DNA from: Zasmidium citrigriseum | Taxonomy: Eukaryota; Ascomycota; Dothideomycetes; Mycosphaerellales; Mycosphaerellaceae | NCBI GenBank assembly: GCA_002786025.1 | Contig: NHNW01000026.1 | Coordinates: 1-64,000 of the forward strand | Direction: 5' to 3' | DNA length: 64,000 nucleotides | Shown: piece after piece, positions 32,702 to 44,400 of the stretch | Layout of the letters: every line of letters begins with the position of its first letter | Numbering within the stretch: the first letter of the stretch is position 1 | The notes under the pieces: model-generated | What the model was told of the DNA's origin: nothing | Seen by the model: the letters and a program-made list of their open reading frames with translations, nothing else | The model's database searches: none | Position numbers and translations under genes: made by a program

Positions 32702-33778
32702 ATGTCGGGCTCAGGCGAAAACGACTACTACAAGTACACGCCCTCCATCGCAGCTGCGGTCTCTTTGGCAGTCATCTTCGGCATTCTCTCAACAATACAT
32801 GGCTACCAGCTTTTCAAAACGCGGACATGGTACTTTCTTGCGTTTCTGGCTGGCGGAGTTTGTCAGTATGCCCAACACATAGTTGCTCTCACGAGCTGAC
32901 GAGTTTGTAGGCGAGACCGTTGGATATGCTTTTGTGGGTGTTAGGTCTTTTCCGACTGGAATGAATCTTGCTGACTTGCTGTCAGAGGATCTGGTCTGCT
33001 ACAGAGAAGCCGGACTACACCCTCGCCCCCTATGCCATCAGCCAAGTGGCCATTCTAGTCGCACCCTCGTTGCTCGCAGCAAGCATGTACATGGAGCTTG
33101 GACGGATCATTCGTCTGACCGATGGGTATCGCTTTGCAATCGTTCGAGTCACTTGGCTGACCAAGATCTTCGTACTTGGGGACGTTGTAGCATTCTTGGC
33201 CCAAGCTCTTGGTAAGATGTCGCACTATCTGACGGGAGCACTCAGCTGACCTTCACATAGGCGCCGGCATGCTCGCATCCTCCAGCTCCTCCACCGGGAC
33301 GACCGTCATCAAGATTGGCCTCATCGTTCAGATCGTTTTCTTCGCCTTGTTCGTCGTCACTTCCGTCACATTCCACGTTCGCATCGCACGGAATCCGACG
33401 GAGAAGATTCAGAAGCATACCATCCCTTGGCAGAAACATCTCGTCAATATCTATGTGTGCAGCGTCATGGTGTTGATCAGGTGCGTCTTCCGGCTCATCG
33501 AATACTCGCAAGGCGAAGACGGATATCTCATGACGACGGTAAGAAAGTCAGTCGAGTCCCGGAAGTCACGCTAATCCTCCTGCCAGGAATGGGTGGTGTA
33601 CGTCTTCGACGCGGCGCTCATGGTGATCGTAATGGCCACTTTTGCTAGTCTTCATCCGAGCGAAATAAGGGCGTTGTTGAATGGCTCTGGTCTGGCGATG
33701 AGACAGGTGATCCTGACGAAGCAAGTCAGTCTACGTATGCCAATGGAAGAAAACAGCCAGACTTATCAGTTGGTCTGA
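32702..33778 (+). CDS. RTA1-family 7-TM membrane protein
   Basis: Five exons, 292 residues: 32702-32861, 32911-32933 (a 23-base microexon), 32986-33211, 33261-33538 and 33587-33778. The splice at 32861 rebuilds the RTA1 signature GGVCETVGYAFR. Later blocks are LAPYAISQVAILVAPSLLAASMYMELGRI, quoted in two parts around APSLLAAS, and MVLIRCVFRLIEYSQG with the conserved R-x-x-F-R-x-x-E, followed by the DAALM segment. RTA1/RSB1 proteins are fungal lipid-translocating or stress-resistance membrane proteins. The N-terminus is short and the C-terminus ends ENSQTYQLV. The start at 32702 was chosen over an in-frame ATG at 32678 because MSGSGENDYYKYTPS matches the usual short outside N-terminus. Confidence 0.88.
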
Positions 33779-33872
33779 ACCAACCTCCAGCACTCAACTG
33801 CGATGAAGGCTTCGGACAGGGATGAACAGGGGTTGTTGTTATGATCGAGCAGCGGCAGGCATGTACATAATC

Positions 33873-35134
33873 TTATGAATCCTCAACTTCTACACGATAT
33901 GACCTCGTCTGCCAAATGATCGGAGCATTCGAGTCGACTGAAGTATGTCTCTGGAGATGATCCCGCTCGACCTCTATCGGAACTCGAGGTACGGCCTGCA
34001 CTGCGGTCTGAACTGCCGTGTGCCATGATTTGCTTCCACTCCTATCTCTTCTTTCTGACGATCGAGTTGCGACGACCGTGTCCAACTTCGTTGACGCCCC
34101 GAGATTGCTGTTGAATGCTGCTAGGAAGGGTTTGAGATAGAAGAATGAGGTTGACATGACTGAGTAGTGAAGGACACACTGTGTTGCAAGGATGGCCGGC
34201 CAAACTTCGAAGAGGTAGTCACTTGAGTGGAAGGCAGTGTTGAGGTATCGCAGTCGGAGAGCTACGGGGATCACGATGCTAGGATCTGTTAGGCAGGGCA
34301 GCCCATGATGGAGGCAGATACGTACGGCAGTCGCACGGCGAAGATCGTCAACGCTGTGAGCTTCTTCTTCACTGACATCTGGAGATCTCGAATCATGGCC
34401 GTAGTGATGATGAAAGTCAGCAGCTCGATGAGAAGGCTAATGGCCTCTAGTGCTACCCATCGGGAGAACTGGGAGATCGTCAGACAGGGCAGAGGCTGGA
34501 TGGGGAGGAGACGAACAAGACTCGGACACTGCGACACATCGAGGTCCATGGCCGGTGCTCTCAAGTTGCAGCGCAGGGCAATAGCGAAGATGGCCGCCAC
34601 TGTCCATAGCACCACCACCCCTGACAGACCGTAGCACACCTGTCTGTGTCTTGTGTCTGGGCTCAAGGCGCCTATAAGCTGAAGTGTTGCGAATTCGGAG
34701 AAGCCAAGCGTGAAGAGGTACAAAAGGTCAGATGCGTAGAGCGCCTTGTTTGTCGTTTAGCATGAACAGAGCTCGTGTGAGGTCCAACGAACCTTGGCAT
34801 CACTAGCATCGTCGGCAGTGATCCTCAGGTGGCTGCGTACACCCAGGCCATATCTGACTGCCAGGAAGATCGCTACAGAGCATGATGTGCCAACACACTG
34901 CTATCCTCGTCAGAAGTCTAGATTGTACCGTATTCTCGTCCAACGTACGGTCAGCATGACGATTGTCCAGTCTCCGAGATCCAGTCCATGGCGCCGTAGG
35001 AGGGACCCGCACAAGCGGAAGACCAAGACTGTCACGCTCCAGCAAATGCCAACCGCCGCGAATATGACAATTAGTCCAGCACGATCATCGGATGTATTGG
35101 ATAGATAGCCAGAGCCAGGCATGATGAACTCCAT
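33873..35134 (-). CDS. Pth11-like / rhodopsin-domain 7-TM protein
   Basis: Five exons, 355 residues: 34949-35134, 34793-34897, 34517-34744, 34326-34468 and 33873-34278. Seven TM segments are visible. The family layout is present: RLCGSLLRRHGLDLGDW at the end of TM2, a Cys-containing loop (VSQCPSL) and TM7 followed by a polar Ser/Arg-rich tail of about 70 residues. Proteins of this group act as fungal-specific receptors or as uncharacterised membrane proteins. The intron at 34469-34516 is 48 bases, stop-free and in phase, so an unspliced form would add 16 residues. The converging RTA1 gene ends about 95 bases away. Confidence 0.82.
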
Positions 35135-35613
35135 ACATCGTCTGTGGGCGTACTTTCGTGGGGAGGAACGAGGAAGACTTCTGCCCTTAAACAATCACCC
35201 TCGCTGTGCCACTTACGGCAACCTCTCGGAGTCTCCCATCAAGTGAAGGAACATGCGCAAGAGCATGAATCTTCAACGTCCAATCGGGCCCTATCGTCAC
35301 CTGCATTAGCGTGAGGTGTGAAGCTGATTTCCTGGAGGAAGTGAAGTTAAAGAGGTCCGGCAGGGTGTACCGAATGAGCCGTGCCAGACTGGCGTTCTCC
35401 TGCAGAATAGAGTCAAGCTTGCGGTGGTGATCTGCAATCTGCACCAATAGCCATCGCCTTAAGGTGCTGCATGTGCAATGAATCGTTCTGGGCATCTTTT
35501 GGCTTTACTGTGCCACCCGACCTCACCTTTGCAACACATGTCTCCTTCTCCTCGCCATCTGACTTTTCGCGTCCACTTCGATTCGTTGCCACCTTTTTGT
35601 CTCGCCGCTCGCC
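35135..35613. other. Divergent promoter region
   Basis: Lies between the Pth11-like gene (minus) and the permease (plus). Open frames here are shadows. A pyrimidine-rich tract (CTCCTTCTCCTCGCC) at about 35540-35555 precedes the permease ATG. Confidence 0.5.
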
Positions 35614-37436
35614 ATGGCTCCCAACGCTTTCGAGCTGGACAAGCTGCCAAAGAGCACCGTTTCCGATAATGGCCAAGATGGGCAGCAGGAGACGTTTTTG
35701 GACCCCGGCGAGTGGGATGCCCTCGATCCCGTGGCCAAGGAGGGCTTCACGTTTCACGATCAGCGCGACATGCAGCGCATGGGCAAGAAGCAGCAATTTC
35801 GACGCAACTTCAAGTTCATCACCACTGTTGGCTTTACTTGCTGTGTGATGGGAACGTGGGAGATCTTGATGACTTCGAACACCCAAGCTCTTCTCGCTGG
35901 CGGCTCTGGCGGACTGTTCTGGTCGCTGTGCTGGTGCTATCTCGGTCAGACCTTCATCGTGCTGTCCTTGGCGGAGATGTCCTCGATGGCGCCCACAGCT
36001 GGGGGTCAGTATCACTGGTAGGTGGCGTCAGAAAGTGGATGGAGGTGATGTTGAATGAGTTGCAGGGTTTCGGAGTTTGCCCCTCGTAGCTACCAAAAGC
36101 TTCTCAGCTATCTTTCCGGTGAGCCGCGGCCTCCCTTTTTACATCCACTTCATCTAACACATTGACAGGCTGGCTTTCTACCATCTCATGGCAGAGTATT
36201 GTCGCTCTGGACTGCTACCTTGTCGGCACGATTGTGCAAGCTCTCATCACCATTAACAACGAGTCCTACAGCGCTACAAGATGGCAGGCGACGCTGCTGA
36301 TCTTTGCGTCTGTTATTGGAATCGGCATTTTCAACATTGTTGGTGTCAAGCACCTCCCTCTCGCGGAGGGAGTCTTTGTGGCCAGCCACTTCTTCGCTTT
36401 CTTCCCCGTCATCATCGTGATTCTGGTCTTGGCTCCGAAGACGACTCCCACCAAAGTTTTTCTCACCTTCACGGACAATGGATCAGGATGGCCGACCGTC
36501 GGATGGGCTACTCTGGTGGGTCAGCTTAGCGCGATGTTTAGCGTGTTGGGTAATTTCGAACATGTGAACATTGAAAGTAAAGGCTGACGACTCGAAGGCT
36601 CCGATTCCGTCGCTCACATGGCGGAGGAGGTTGAAGATGCTGGCCGTGTTGTTCCAAGAAGCATGGTCTGGTCCTTCATCCTCAACATTCCGTTCACGTT
36701 CGCGATGGTCATCAGCTATCTATTCTGCATGGTCAGCTTGGGTGACGCCCTCGAAGATCCAACGGGGTACCCCTTCATCTACGTCTTCAGGCAGGCGACC
36801 GGCAGCCCTGGAGGGACAACAGGCATGACTGTTGTGATCTTGTTCCTGTTGATCATGATCACGATTAGTGCGATGGCCTCGACATCTCGCCAGACCTTCG
36901 CCTTTGCTCGAGACAATGGACTGCCCTTCTCTTCGTGGTTGGAAGCGGTACGTATCTTCACAGGTCGCATCGAATATTGCTGACTCTGCTAGGTCCACCC
37001 AACATGGCACGTGCCGCTCAATTCGATCATCTTTACCATGATCTTCACCATCATCATCTCTCTCATCAACATCGGCAGCACCGCAGCTTTCAATGCCATG
37101 CTCTCGCTGTCAACGGTCGCTCTGATGGCTACGTATGTGGTATCGGTGACATGCGTGCTCATCCGACGGGTAAGAGGGCAGCGGTTACCTTCCGCTCGCT
37201 GGTCTCTTGGTCGAGCAGGGCTTCCCATCAACGCATTGGCATTGATTTACGCATGCTGGTCGTTCTTCTGGAGCTTCTGGCCGAATGCATACGATGTCAA
37301 TGCCGAGAACTTCAACTGGGCGTGTGTGTTGTTTGTTGGGTTGATGGGGATCGGGACCGTGTTGTACTTTACGCATGCAAGGAAGATATATGACGGGCCG
37401 GTGGCGATTGTGAAGGATGAGGCGGATTTGAGGTAA
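35614..37436 (+). CDS. Amino acid / GABA / choline permease (APC superfamily)
   Basis: Five exons, 543 residues: 35614-36017, 36066-36118, 36169-36549, 36598-36947 and 36993-37436. A polar N-terminus precedes TM1 (NFKFITTVGFTCCVMGTWE). The family block SLAEMSSMAPTAGGQYHWVSEFAPRS, seen across the exon 1-2 join, and the consensus MAEEVEDAGRVVPRSM are diagnostic of the fungal Uga4/Hnm1-type branch. About 12 TM segments are present. It imports GABA, choline or other amino-nitrogen compounds with protons at the plasma membrane; the exact substrate is not deducible. All four introns are GT..AG, 45-50 bases. Confidence 0.9.
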
Positions 37437-37605
37437 ACATTGAGTGCAGACGTACTTTCTCCAAGTTCATTCCATTGGAACAAGTCACCTGCCTCAAATC
37501 GAGTTCGAAAACTTACGCTACTTGAGATTGGACCCTCGCTCTCAACAATTCCTTGTCAATGTCTTGCAGAACCCTACTGAACTTCTGCACCCAACCAACC
37601 TCTTC

Positions 37606-37767
37606 CTAGGCCTTGAGCACCTTACTTGCTCTGTCTTGCGCAAGATAAGCATCCACTGCGGCGTCGAGCTGTGGATCAACTTTCTCAAACTTCTTCTCTT
37701 GCTCCGAATATTCCTTCCGTGTACTTGCAAGAGTAGCCTTCAAGCCCTTCACGTCGTTCTCGGGAGT
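37606..37767 (-). pseudogene. Severed 3' exon of an unknown gene
   Basis: The minus strand reads NDVKGLKATLASTRKEYSEQ and continues as a charged, helix-forming stretch (DAAVDAYLAQDRASKVLKA) to TAG at 37606-37608. A splice-acceptor-like CTCAG lies just upstream (37768-37772). Further upstream on the same strand there is only AT-rich repeat DNA, so the 5' part of the gene seems to be missing. I do not recognise the protein. Confidence 0.45.
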
Positions 37768-37772
37768 CTGAG

Positions 37773-38164
37773 ATGAAGTGCGTTATAAGCTCCGTTTCGC
37801 GAGCCAGCTGGTAGTATCGTATGGTGTAGTTGATGTTAACAGCATCTTGTACTTTGGTCCACAACTAAGTACTCGCTCTAGTGAACTGCTAGAAAAGACC
37901 TATGGTAGTATATTTAATACCCTTGTGGGAAAGGACAGTAGCCTAAGGTATTATGCAAGGCTAATAGGCTCCTTTAGAGCAGTTAGATAACCTTCGAATT
38001 ATTACCCTTACCTCTTACTCTTACTCTTCCTCGCTTATAAGCTTACGTAAAACAACAAGGCTACGCTTAGCTACGTACGCAAGCTAGAAGGAAAGGTAGG
38101 ACACTACCTAATTTAGGTAGTCTGAAATAAGAAATTTGCCCCTTTGAGCCAAACCTTAATTTCT
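37773..38164. other. AT-rich repeat-derived DNA
   Basis: Composition shifts sharply from the permease 3' flank at about 37780. CTA/TAG-rich DNA with no gene follows; it may be the left part of the diverged LTR copy into which the first solo LTR inserted. Confidence 0.4.
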
Positions 38165-38666
38165 TATTAGAAGACTATATGGATCCAACGCCCATAGCGA
38201 TCTAACGTCTATACGGGATCCAACGCCCATACGGATCCAACGCCCATACGGATCCAACGCCCATAGCCTTGCTTAGTAAGCAAGGCTATGGGCGTTAGGG
38301 AGTCACGTAACGGCTTATAGAATCATCTAGAACCTTCTAGATGATTTGTCCCCCCGTAGGCTAGACCTAATCAGGAAGACGCTATACTCGATTGGGATGC
38401 TTGGCGTGGAACCTTCTAGCAGCTACCGGAATTCATTCCAGTTGATTTCTAATTAACTGCCAATCAATTCCTAATCAATGTGTCGACTGTATTCTATAAG
38501 ATTCTATTAGGCGTAAGCATTAGTAATGCATCTGCGCTAAGAAGATTCTAGATACGACATTGTCGTATATATAAGGGTGTAAATAGTCTCGTTAGATAGA
38601 GTGAATCCAAGCACTTCTCTTCTACTCTATACGACCCTCCTACTACTTCTGCTACTACTTTTAACA
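38165..38666 (+). mobile_element. Solo LTR, copy A (502 bases)
   Basis: The element starts TATTAGAAG (TGTTAG in copy B, a G-to-A change) and ends CTTTTAACA, so the intact ends would be TGTTA...TAACA, the usual LTR form. It is flanked by the 5-base target duplication TTTCT at 38160-38164 and 38667-38671. Near its 5' end it has three to four direct copies of GGATCCAACGCCCATA and a 41-base hairpin (arms 38256-38275 and 38277-38296, perfect 20-base complement). Near its 3' end is TATATAAGGG, a likely LTR promoter. There are no internal retrotransposon genes beside it. Confidence 0.85.
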
Positions 38667-38671
38667 TTTCT

Positions 38672-38984
38672 GTCTAGGCGGAATCATAATCTAGACCCGA
38701 TTGGCGGATCACTATACCCGATTGGGACGCTTGGCGTAGAACCTTCTAGTAGCTACCAGAATTCAACAGGATTGAATTTGAATCAATCTATCAATCGATT
38801 CCTAATTAATGTGTTAGCTGTATTCTATTAGATTCTATTAGACCTATACATTAGTAATACGAACGTTGTAGATGCCATATCGTCGTGTATATAAGGGTGT
38901 GGACAGTCTCGCTAGATAGAATTAATCTAAGTACCTCTCTTCTACTCTATACGACCCTCTACTACTTCCGCTACACTTTTAACA
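38672..38984 (+). mobile_element. LTR fragment, copy C
   Basis: From about 38710 this matches the 3' two thirds of copies A and B (CCCGATTGGGACGCTTGGCG through TATATAAGGG to CTTTTAACA at 38984) with more differences. It abuts copy A, so copy A probably inserted into it. The matching 5' part would lie left of 38160 but is too diverged for me to align. Confidence 0.65.
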
Positions 38985-40160
38985 TATAAGGACCTTTGGC
39001 AGAAGAATTTCCTCGATAGTAGTCTTAATCTCTTCGATGATTTGCTAGTCTGCATGCATGTAGACACTACTATCGCGTAGGCATGAAGGACGATCTGCCC
39101 CTAGAGATAAAATCGCAAAGACGTTGAAAGTATTTCCACCTTCCTTAGCGGTTGAGTGGGCTAGTGCTTGGGCTGCCTTCTGCTTAGCTGCCTTCTTCTA
39201 GGAAGCGGTAGACGTCAAGGGGCTGTACAAGGGGCTGTACGGCATGAATGTTCTAACGGGGGGCGCCGTCATGTAGTTCGCATAATTGTCAACCTGCAGA
39301 CCTGCGATATAGCAAACCAGGTTGACTAAGCGATCTAGCAATCATTTCTGGCGCAAATTGGTCCCTCTAAAGATCTTTTCTGGATGGTAGGAGATGAAGA
39401 GCAGCTTCTCCTAGGAGCCGTCTTCCGCCTTCCGTCCAGCGATGTGCGTATCTGTGCCCTGCAGTCGGCATATCAATGCAGAAGGAAAGAGACCAATTGG
39501 GGGCGCAGGCGCAGTGCAGCGAGGCGTTTGCCACCGCTAGCACGGCCCATAGCGATTAACGCGTATATAAGCTAGATACAGGGAGGGTGGGCGGGTGATT
39601 CGCTCTTAATAGCACCGTCAACGATTAGCGCAGAAGGTTGAGGAAAGGAGTTAGGCTGTTAGTAGAAGGGCTAAGCAGATATCCCCTCCTTTACGCACAG
39701 ACCCCCTCATCTGTACCGAAGAGGGTGAGGCTAGGGTCCATCGACCAAAAGTGGGTAGGCTTCATAGCCTCTAGAGCCTTCTCCGTCGCCCAGCGACTAT
39801 GTGATACTACGGTCATCGCGTGAAAGTTCTGCACTACCTAGACGAAGAACGAATCGAAGGCTCGCAGAGTCGCAGGAGCAAGGAAGTAGCGGTAAGGGTG
39901 GTCGATACCATCTTGTCCGTGCTGCTCGGCTACCTCGATCTGCTGCTCCTTAGTCAGGCAGTAAGGGAATATATCAATAAGCAGGGTCTTGCTGCTAAGG
40001 GTTCGCCGGTTAAGAAGACTAGGGCAGGGGCTCGCCAGGTCGTTCGTTTCGCCGTAGTGGAATCTATTCTTGAACGTCGACTCGGTTGGCTATTGCATGA
40101 TCTACATTATTAGGAGGCGAAGGTTGCTAGATGGCCGAACAAGACGGCTTTCGTCGAACG
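38985..40160. other. Decayed sequence between LTR copies, coding-like in both directions
   Basis: The 1.2 kb between LTR copies contains open stretches on the plus strand (39820-40113, 97 codons) and, in the opposite sense, a frame with only a few TAG/TAA stops from about 40160 down to 39700 that continues the minus-strand pseudogene right of the solo LTR. I cannot tell which strand was coding. No reverse transcriptase, integrase or gag motif is visible. Confidence 0.4.
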
Positions 40161-40165
40161 ATGGG

Positions 40166-40650
40166 TGTTAGAAGGCTATATGGATCCAACGCCCATAGCG
40201 ATCCAACGCCCATACGGGATCCAACGCCCATACGGATCCAACGCCCAAAGCCTTGCTTACTAAGCAAGGCTATGGGCGTTGGGAAGTCACGTGACGGCTT
40301 ACGGAATCATCTGGAACCTTCTAGTTGATTCGTCCCCCCGTAGGCTAGACCTAATCGGGAAGGCGCTATACCCGATTGGGACGCTTGGCGTGGAACCTTC
40401 TAGCAGCTACCGGAATCCATTCCAGTTGATTTCTAATCAACTGCCAATCAATTCCTAATCAATGTGTCGACTGTATTCTATAAGATTCTATTAGGCGTAA
40501 GCATTAGTAATGCATATACGCTATAGAAGATTCTAGATGCGATATTGTCGTATATATAAGGGTGTGAACAGTCTCGCTAGATAGAAGGAATTAAGCACTT
40601 CTCTTCTACTCTATACGACCCTCCTACTACTTCCGCTACTACTTTTAATA
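40166..40650 (+). mobile_element. Solo LTR, copy B (485 bases)
   Basis: Starts TGTTAGAAGG and ends CTTTTAATA (CTTTTAACA in copies A and C, a C-to-T change). The 5-base target duplication ATGGG is intact on both sides (40161-40165 and 40651-40655). It shares the GGATCCAACGCCCATA direct repeats, the hairpin (one mismatch here) and TATATAAGGG with copy A. It lies inside a minus-strand pseudogene whose frame resumes when the LTR and one target copy are ignored. Confidence 0.88.
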
Positions 40651-40655
40651 ATGGG

Positions 40656-41476
40656 TCCGCGTTCTTGATCTCACACACTATGTGGATCCAACGCGGCAGC
40701 ATGTCCGAGCTGAGGCCCTTCTTCTTCCATAAGTCGTACTGTTGTAAAGCATATCCACCCGGTAGGTTACGATACATGTAGTAAAGCTCCTTACAGAACT
40801 TGTCTTTCTGACCAGCCTAATCAAGGTACTCATAGTCGAAAGTTGGTAATGCACATCCAGTAGGCATCTGGAGCGGGATTGGTGATGTCTTCGGTGCTGG
40901 TGGGACGGCGAAATATGTGTCGTGCTGGTGGATTTCGGCTGACTACCTGAACAACTGTTGAATATATTGCTGTTGGCTCCATCCATCGAAACTGGCAAAC
41001 TCCTCCCAAGCGCGAGCTTCTAACCTGGAGACCGTGGAGATCTCAGGAGCGTCAGAGGTAGCTGACTGTGACGATGTCGCAGAGGAAGCTTTGGATTTTG
41101 TGGATTTTGACGATGCCGCGCTGTAGGCTACTGAGCTCGACGATGTCGCAGAGGAAGCTTTGGATTTCGACGATGCCGCGCTGGAGGCTGCTGAGCTCGA
41201 CGATGGGGTGCTGGAAGCTTTGGATTTTGACGATGCCGCGCTAGACGCTGCTGAGCTCGACGATGGGGTGCTGGAAGCTTGGGATTTTGACGATGCCGCG
41301 CTGGAAGCTGCTGAGCTCGACGATGGGATGCTGGAAGCTGCTGAGCTCGACGATGCAATAGCAGAGGCTTCTAACTCGGATAACGGCTCGATGTCGTCGT
41401 CGAGTATGGTGTCGTCTGGTGGCTCCAACTGAGACGCCAGTTGTCGCGATATTACAATCTCCCCGTACCAGGACAA
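40656..41476 (-). pseudogene. Ser/Ala-repeat protein pseudogene, split by solo LTR
   Basis: A single minus-strand frame runs from ATG at 41476 to the LTR border with only two stops, both TAG (40943-40945 and 40817-40819), the second where Trp is plausible (YLD-stop-AGQKD). Residues 1-40 are acidic (PDDTILDDDIEPLSELEAS). Residues 40-140 are a Ser/Ala/Lys repeat encoded by a 60-base minisatellite. Beyond the first stop comes ordinary sequence (YFAVPPAPKTSPIPLQMPTG, DLWKKKGLSSDMLPRWIHIV). The frame reaches the solo LTR at 40655 and carries on beyond it for about 20 codons before the next TAG. Family unknown. Confidence 0.6.
41085..41360. repeat. 60-base coding minisatellite, about 4.5 copies
   Basis: Units start near 41085, 41155, 41215 and 41275, with a partial unit after 41335. 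The core is GCTTTGGATTTTGACGATGC followed by a GCGCTGGAGGCTGCTGAGCTC-like part and GACGATGGGGTGCTGGAA. The minus strand encodes the S/A/K repeat; the plus strand is also open (DFDDAALEAAELDDG). The first unit has a small insertion, and copies differ by a few bases. Confidence 0.8.
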
Positions 41477-44400
41477 TGCAGCGACGCGACAAATCTCTCG
41501 GACTGTATATCAATGATCCTCGCTGTTAGGCTGTCGATCGGCGTCGAAAATATCGTTGTCATTAGAATCGGCCGAGTGAAGGACGGGTTGGTACACTGGA
41601 GGCGTAGTGGGAGATTTGTCAAGTGAGGACAGAGCAGCTTTCTTGTGCATGACCTAGATATTGTGGAAGCTCGACACCGCGAATCATTTCGAAGCTCAAT
41701 AGTTGCAGGTCGACAACGACCTTGGCCGTGCGTTTGCAGAGTTGTGTCTCTACTGGAAGCGGGGTTGAGAATATACAATCGCTGTATGTTCCCTTTAGTG
41801 CGAGCTCAATGTGGTGCGTTGATGCGGGCTTCCAAGGGAGACTCTGACGGTACCCGGGACATTGCCGGCAGCGAGATACTGTGGCATCGCGGAGGTGACG
41901 CTCGGCGACAAGCTCATGGAATTCCATTCGAAGCATTGCCCATTCAGATCATCGTCGGGACTTGGTCTTGCCTAATACTGGGCCCAGACCCTATGAGCTC
42001 CTAAGAATGTACTTAGTAGCGGAGTTTCGAGTGTTTGAAGATTGGCGAGCAACGCCTCAATCTTGAACATTGAAGCGACTAGGTATTCAGCAGGGAACGC
42101 CCGGTATATTGGAGGAGTAAGCTCATAGGGGATCCAGGGATTTGAAACTGTAATCCAGGAGTCGAAATGAGGTCGAATGCAAAGATTAGACGGCGAGGGG
42201 TGGACTTTCGTAGGGCGACACGCCGCCGGCAGCGCAATCACATGTGTTGAGTTGAAGTTGCGGCGTCGATTGTCATCTGTCGATGGAGTTCAGGCCGATG
42301 AAAACCTGAAAAGGACGCTTGAGATACGAGGCGAAGGCGGATCTATCCTCGCAACAAAAGCATTCCGCGTGAAGGATTTCACGATGGCATTGAAGCTGTT
42401 GACATGCTCGAGATCATTGCCGTCTGGAGGAAAGACGCATTAACAACCTGCACCATTCATCGCCGATTCGGTTCGCTCTCGACCAGATCATCTGGCTCGC
42501 GGTGATGAGGTCGCGAGCTACAATATCAGAGCCTGGACGATTGACTAGAGCACCAGAACTAGCATGAAGATGGCTAGCAGTGTAGATAGCAAGGTCGACA
42601 ATAGCAAGGCGGAAGGCATCTAGGAGGGCGAGGAGGCGGTCGATAACTGGGCTACAGGTCGAAGCGAAAAGTCCGACGGCTTTCTTTGCTCTTCCATGGG
42701 ATCTGCATGGTTTCAAGAAGTACACGACCAGGCCGTGTAGAGAGGATATGGTCGAAGGCCGAAAGTACTCCTGTGAATGACAATCTTGTCGAGGCATTTC
42801 TGACGGAAGGAGTAGCACAGAGCCGGCGTAATGACTAACGGGGAGAAGCTCCAATTTGGGAGTCGTGTCGTTCTGTGTCGAAAGTCCAGTATTGGCCTAC
42901 AGCGTTGCTATGATCGGGCAAGGGCTGGAGGGTATTGCAGTGCATGTGGACAGTTCTGGCCGATGGTCTGCCTGTCGAAAGCAAAAGGGGGATCGAAATC
43001 GAGCTTTGGTCATCGGGAGGTTTTTCGAGCCCTGGAGGCGAACGCGAGAATTACATTGTGGCAGCGGGCTCCAGCGGCAAGATGGATCAAGCATTGTCAA
43101 CCCCTGGATTGGCTCCAGAGCGTACATCGTTCTTGTTGCCACACGAATCTGCTAATGAGATAGTGGATCCCTTCTCACGTTGGCGAAGGGCGGCCATATG
43201 GATGTTCGATTCCAAAGGCTGTTGTAGTCCATTCATCTGTGACGATGGGCCTTGTGAGCTGTCGATGTAAAAGCCTTGGGCAAAGTATGACTTCGTCCGT
43301 TGTATGCTGTCCACTGATTCTAGAAGCAGAGGCGTTCTGGTCCTACGGCGATTCTCGTTGCGCCGAACACCACACGGCAACCCAGATTCACGGAAAAGAA
43401 TTGACCTTCTCCGAGCAGCACGTCCCCGTTCGACACCTTTCTATCGCGACGAGCACATCGTTCGATCGACTCGACAGCGCGGGTCCAAGACTCCGAGGCG
43501 GTGATGAAGAGACCACAGCTTGTGAGACTCACCAGCGTTGATCATTGATGACATTCATGCCGGCGAAGGTCCATGATACATTCACTGGGAGAAGGAAAGA
43601 GCTTTTTCCAAGATACTTCCATGCTCAACTCATCGGGGAAGCGTCAGGGCGTGATGTACAAAGATCTCACCAGATAAATCGTTGTTGATGTGATTGATTG
43701 AGGAGTGGGCCGGTGGAGAAGGTGTCGATACAGCCCCTGAGAGTCTGGCCTTTTGGTGCAAGAGGCGAGAGGGTGGCCATGAAACGGTCGCAAAACACAG
43801 GCCACGACAGAGTGGCTGATGAATATTGGAGTTGGAGGACCATGTCCATGGATGATTTGAAAGCGTCGAGGTCAGGAGAAAGCATCCTCAAGCATTGGAT
43901 AGCACTGGCCAGAGTACGGCCTTGAGTCGCCGAAAAGCTCTGCTTGAAAGCCCTGGTCGTAGTTCAAATCCAGTCCATCTTTGTCTAAGGATAGGAAGAT
44001 TTGCGTAAAGTGACGGTTGCGGGACATTCAGCATATCGGGGGAGGCGTCGAATGTGCATCAGTCGATTCAGGAAGGCAAACGCTGCAGATAGCCAATGAT
44101 CCGTGGTCGGTTGCCGCTTGGGACAGCCTTTCCGTGACGTTCTGCTTCCCATGAGGTCCTGCTCTCCATGAGGGGAGAACATACAGTCATCCAGGTACGA
44201 GGATTCTGAGGGTAACAGAACATTGGGTCGACCTTTATGCAGGAGTGATGGACAGCCAATGAGCGCAAGAAAATCCAGATGCGCATGAGGTGACAAGCGA
44301 CCCAGCGGCATGCGTGATGGTCTCTGCTAGGAGAGCTCGGAACTATTCCTCACTCGACTGCAAAGGTAGTGGTCAAGATTGCCATGAGATATTCGTAATT

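Noticed and set aside
37773..40650. Full-length LTR retrotransposon with copies A and B as its paired LTRs
   Set aside because: Each copy has its own different 5-base target duplication, so they are independent solo LTRs, and no gag or pol motif lies between them.
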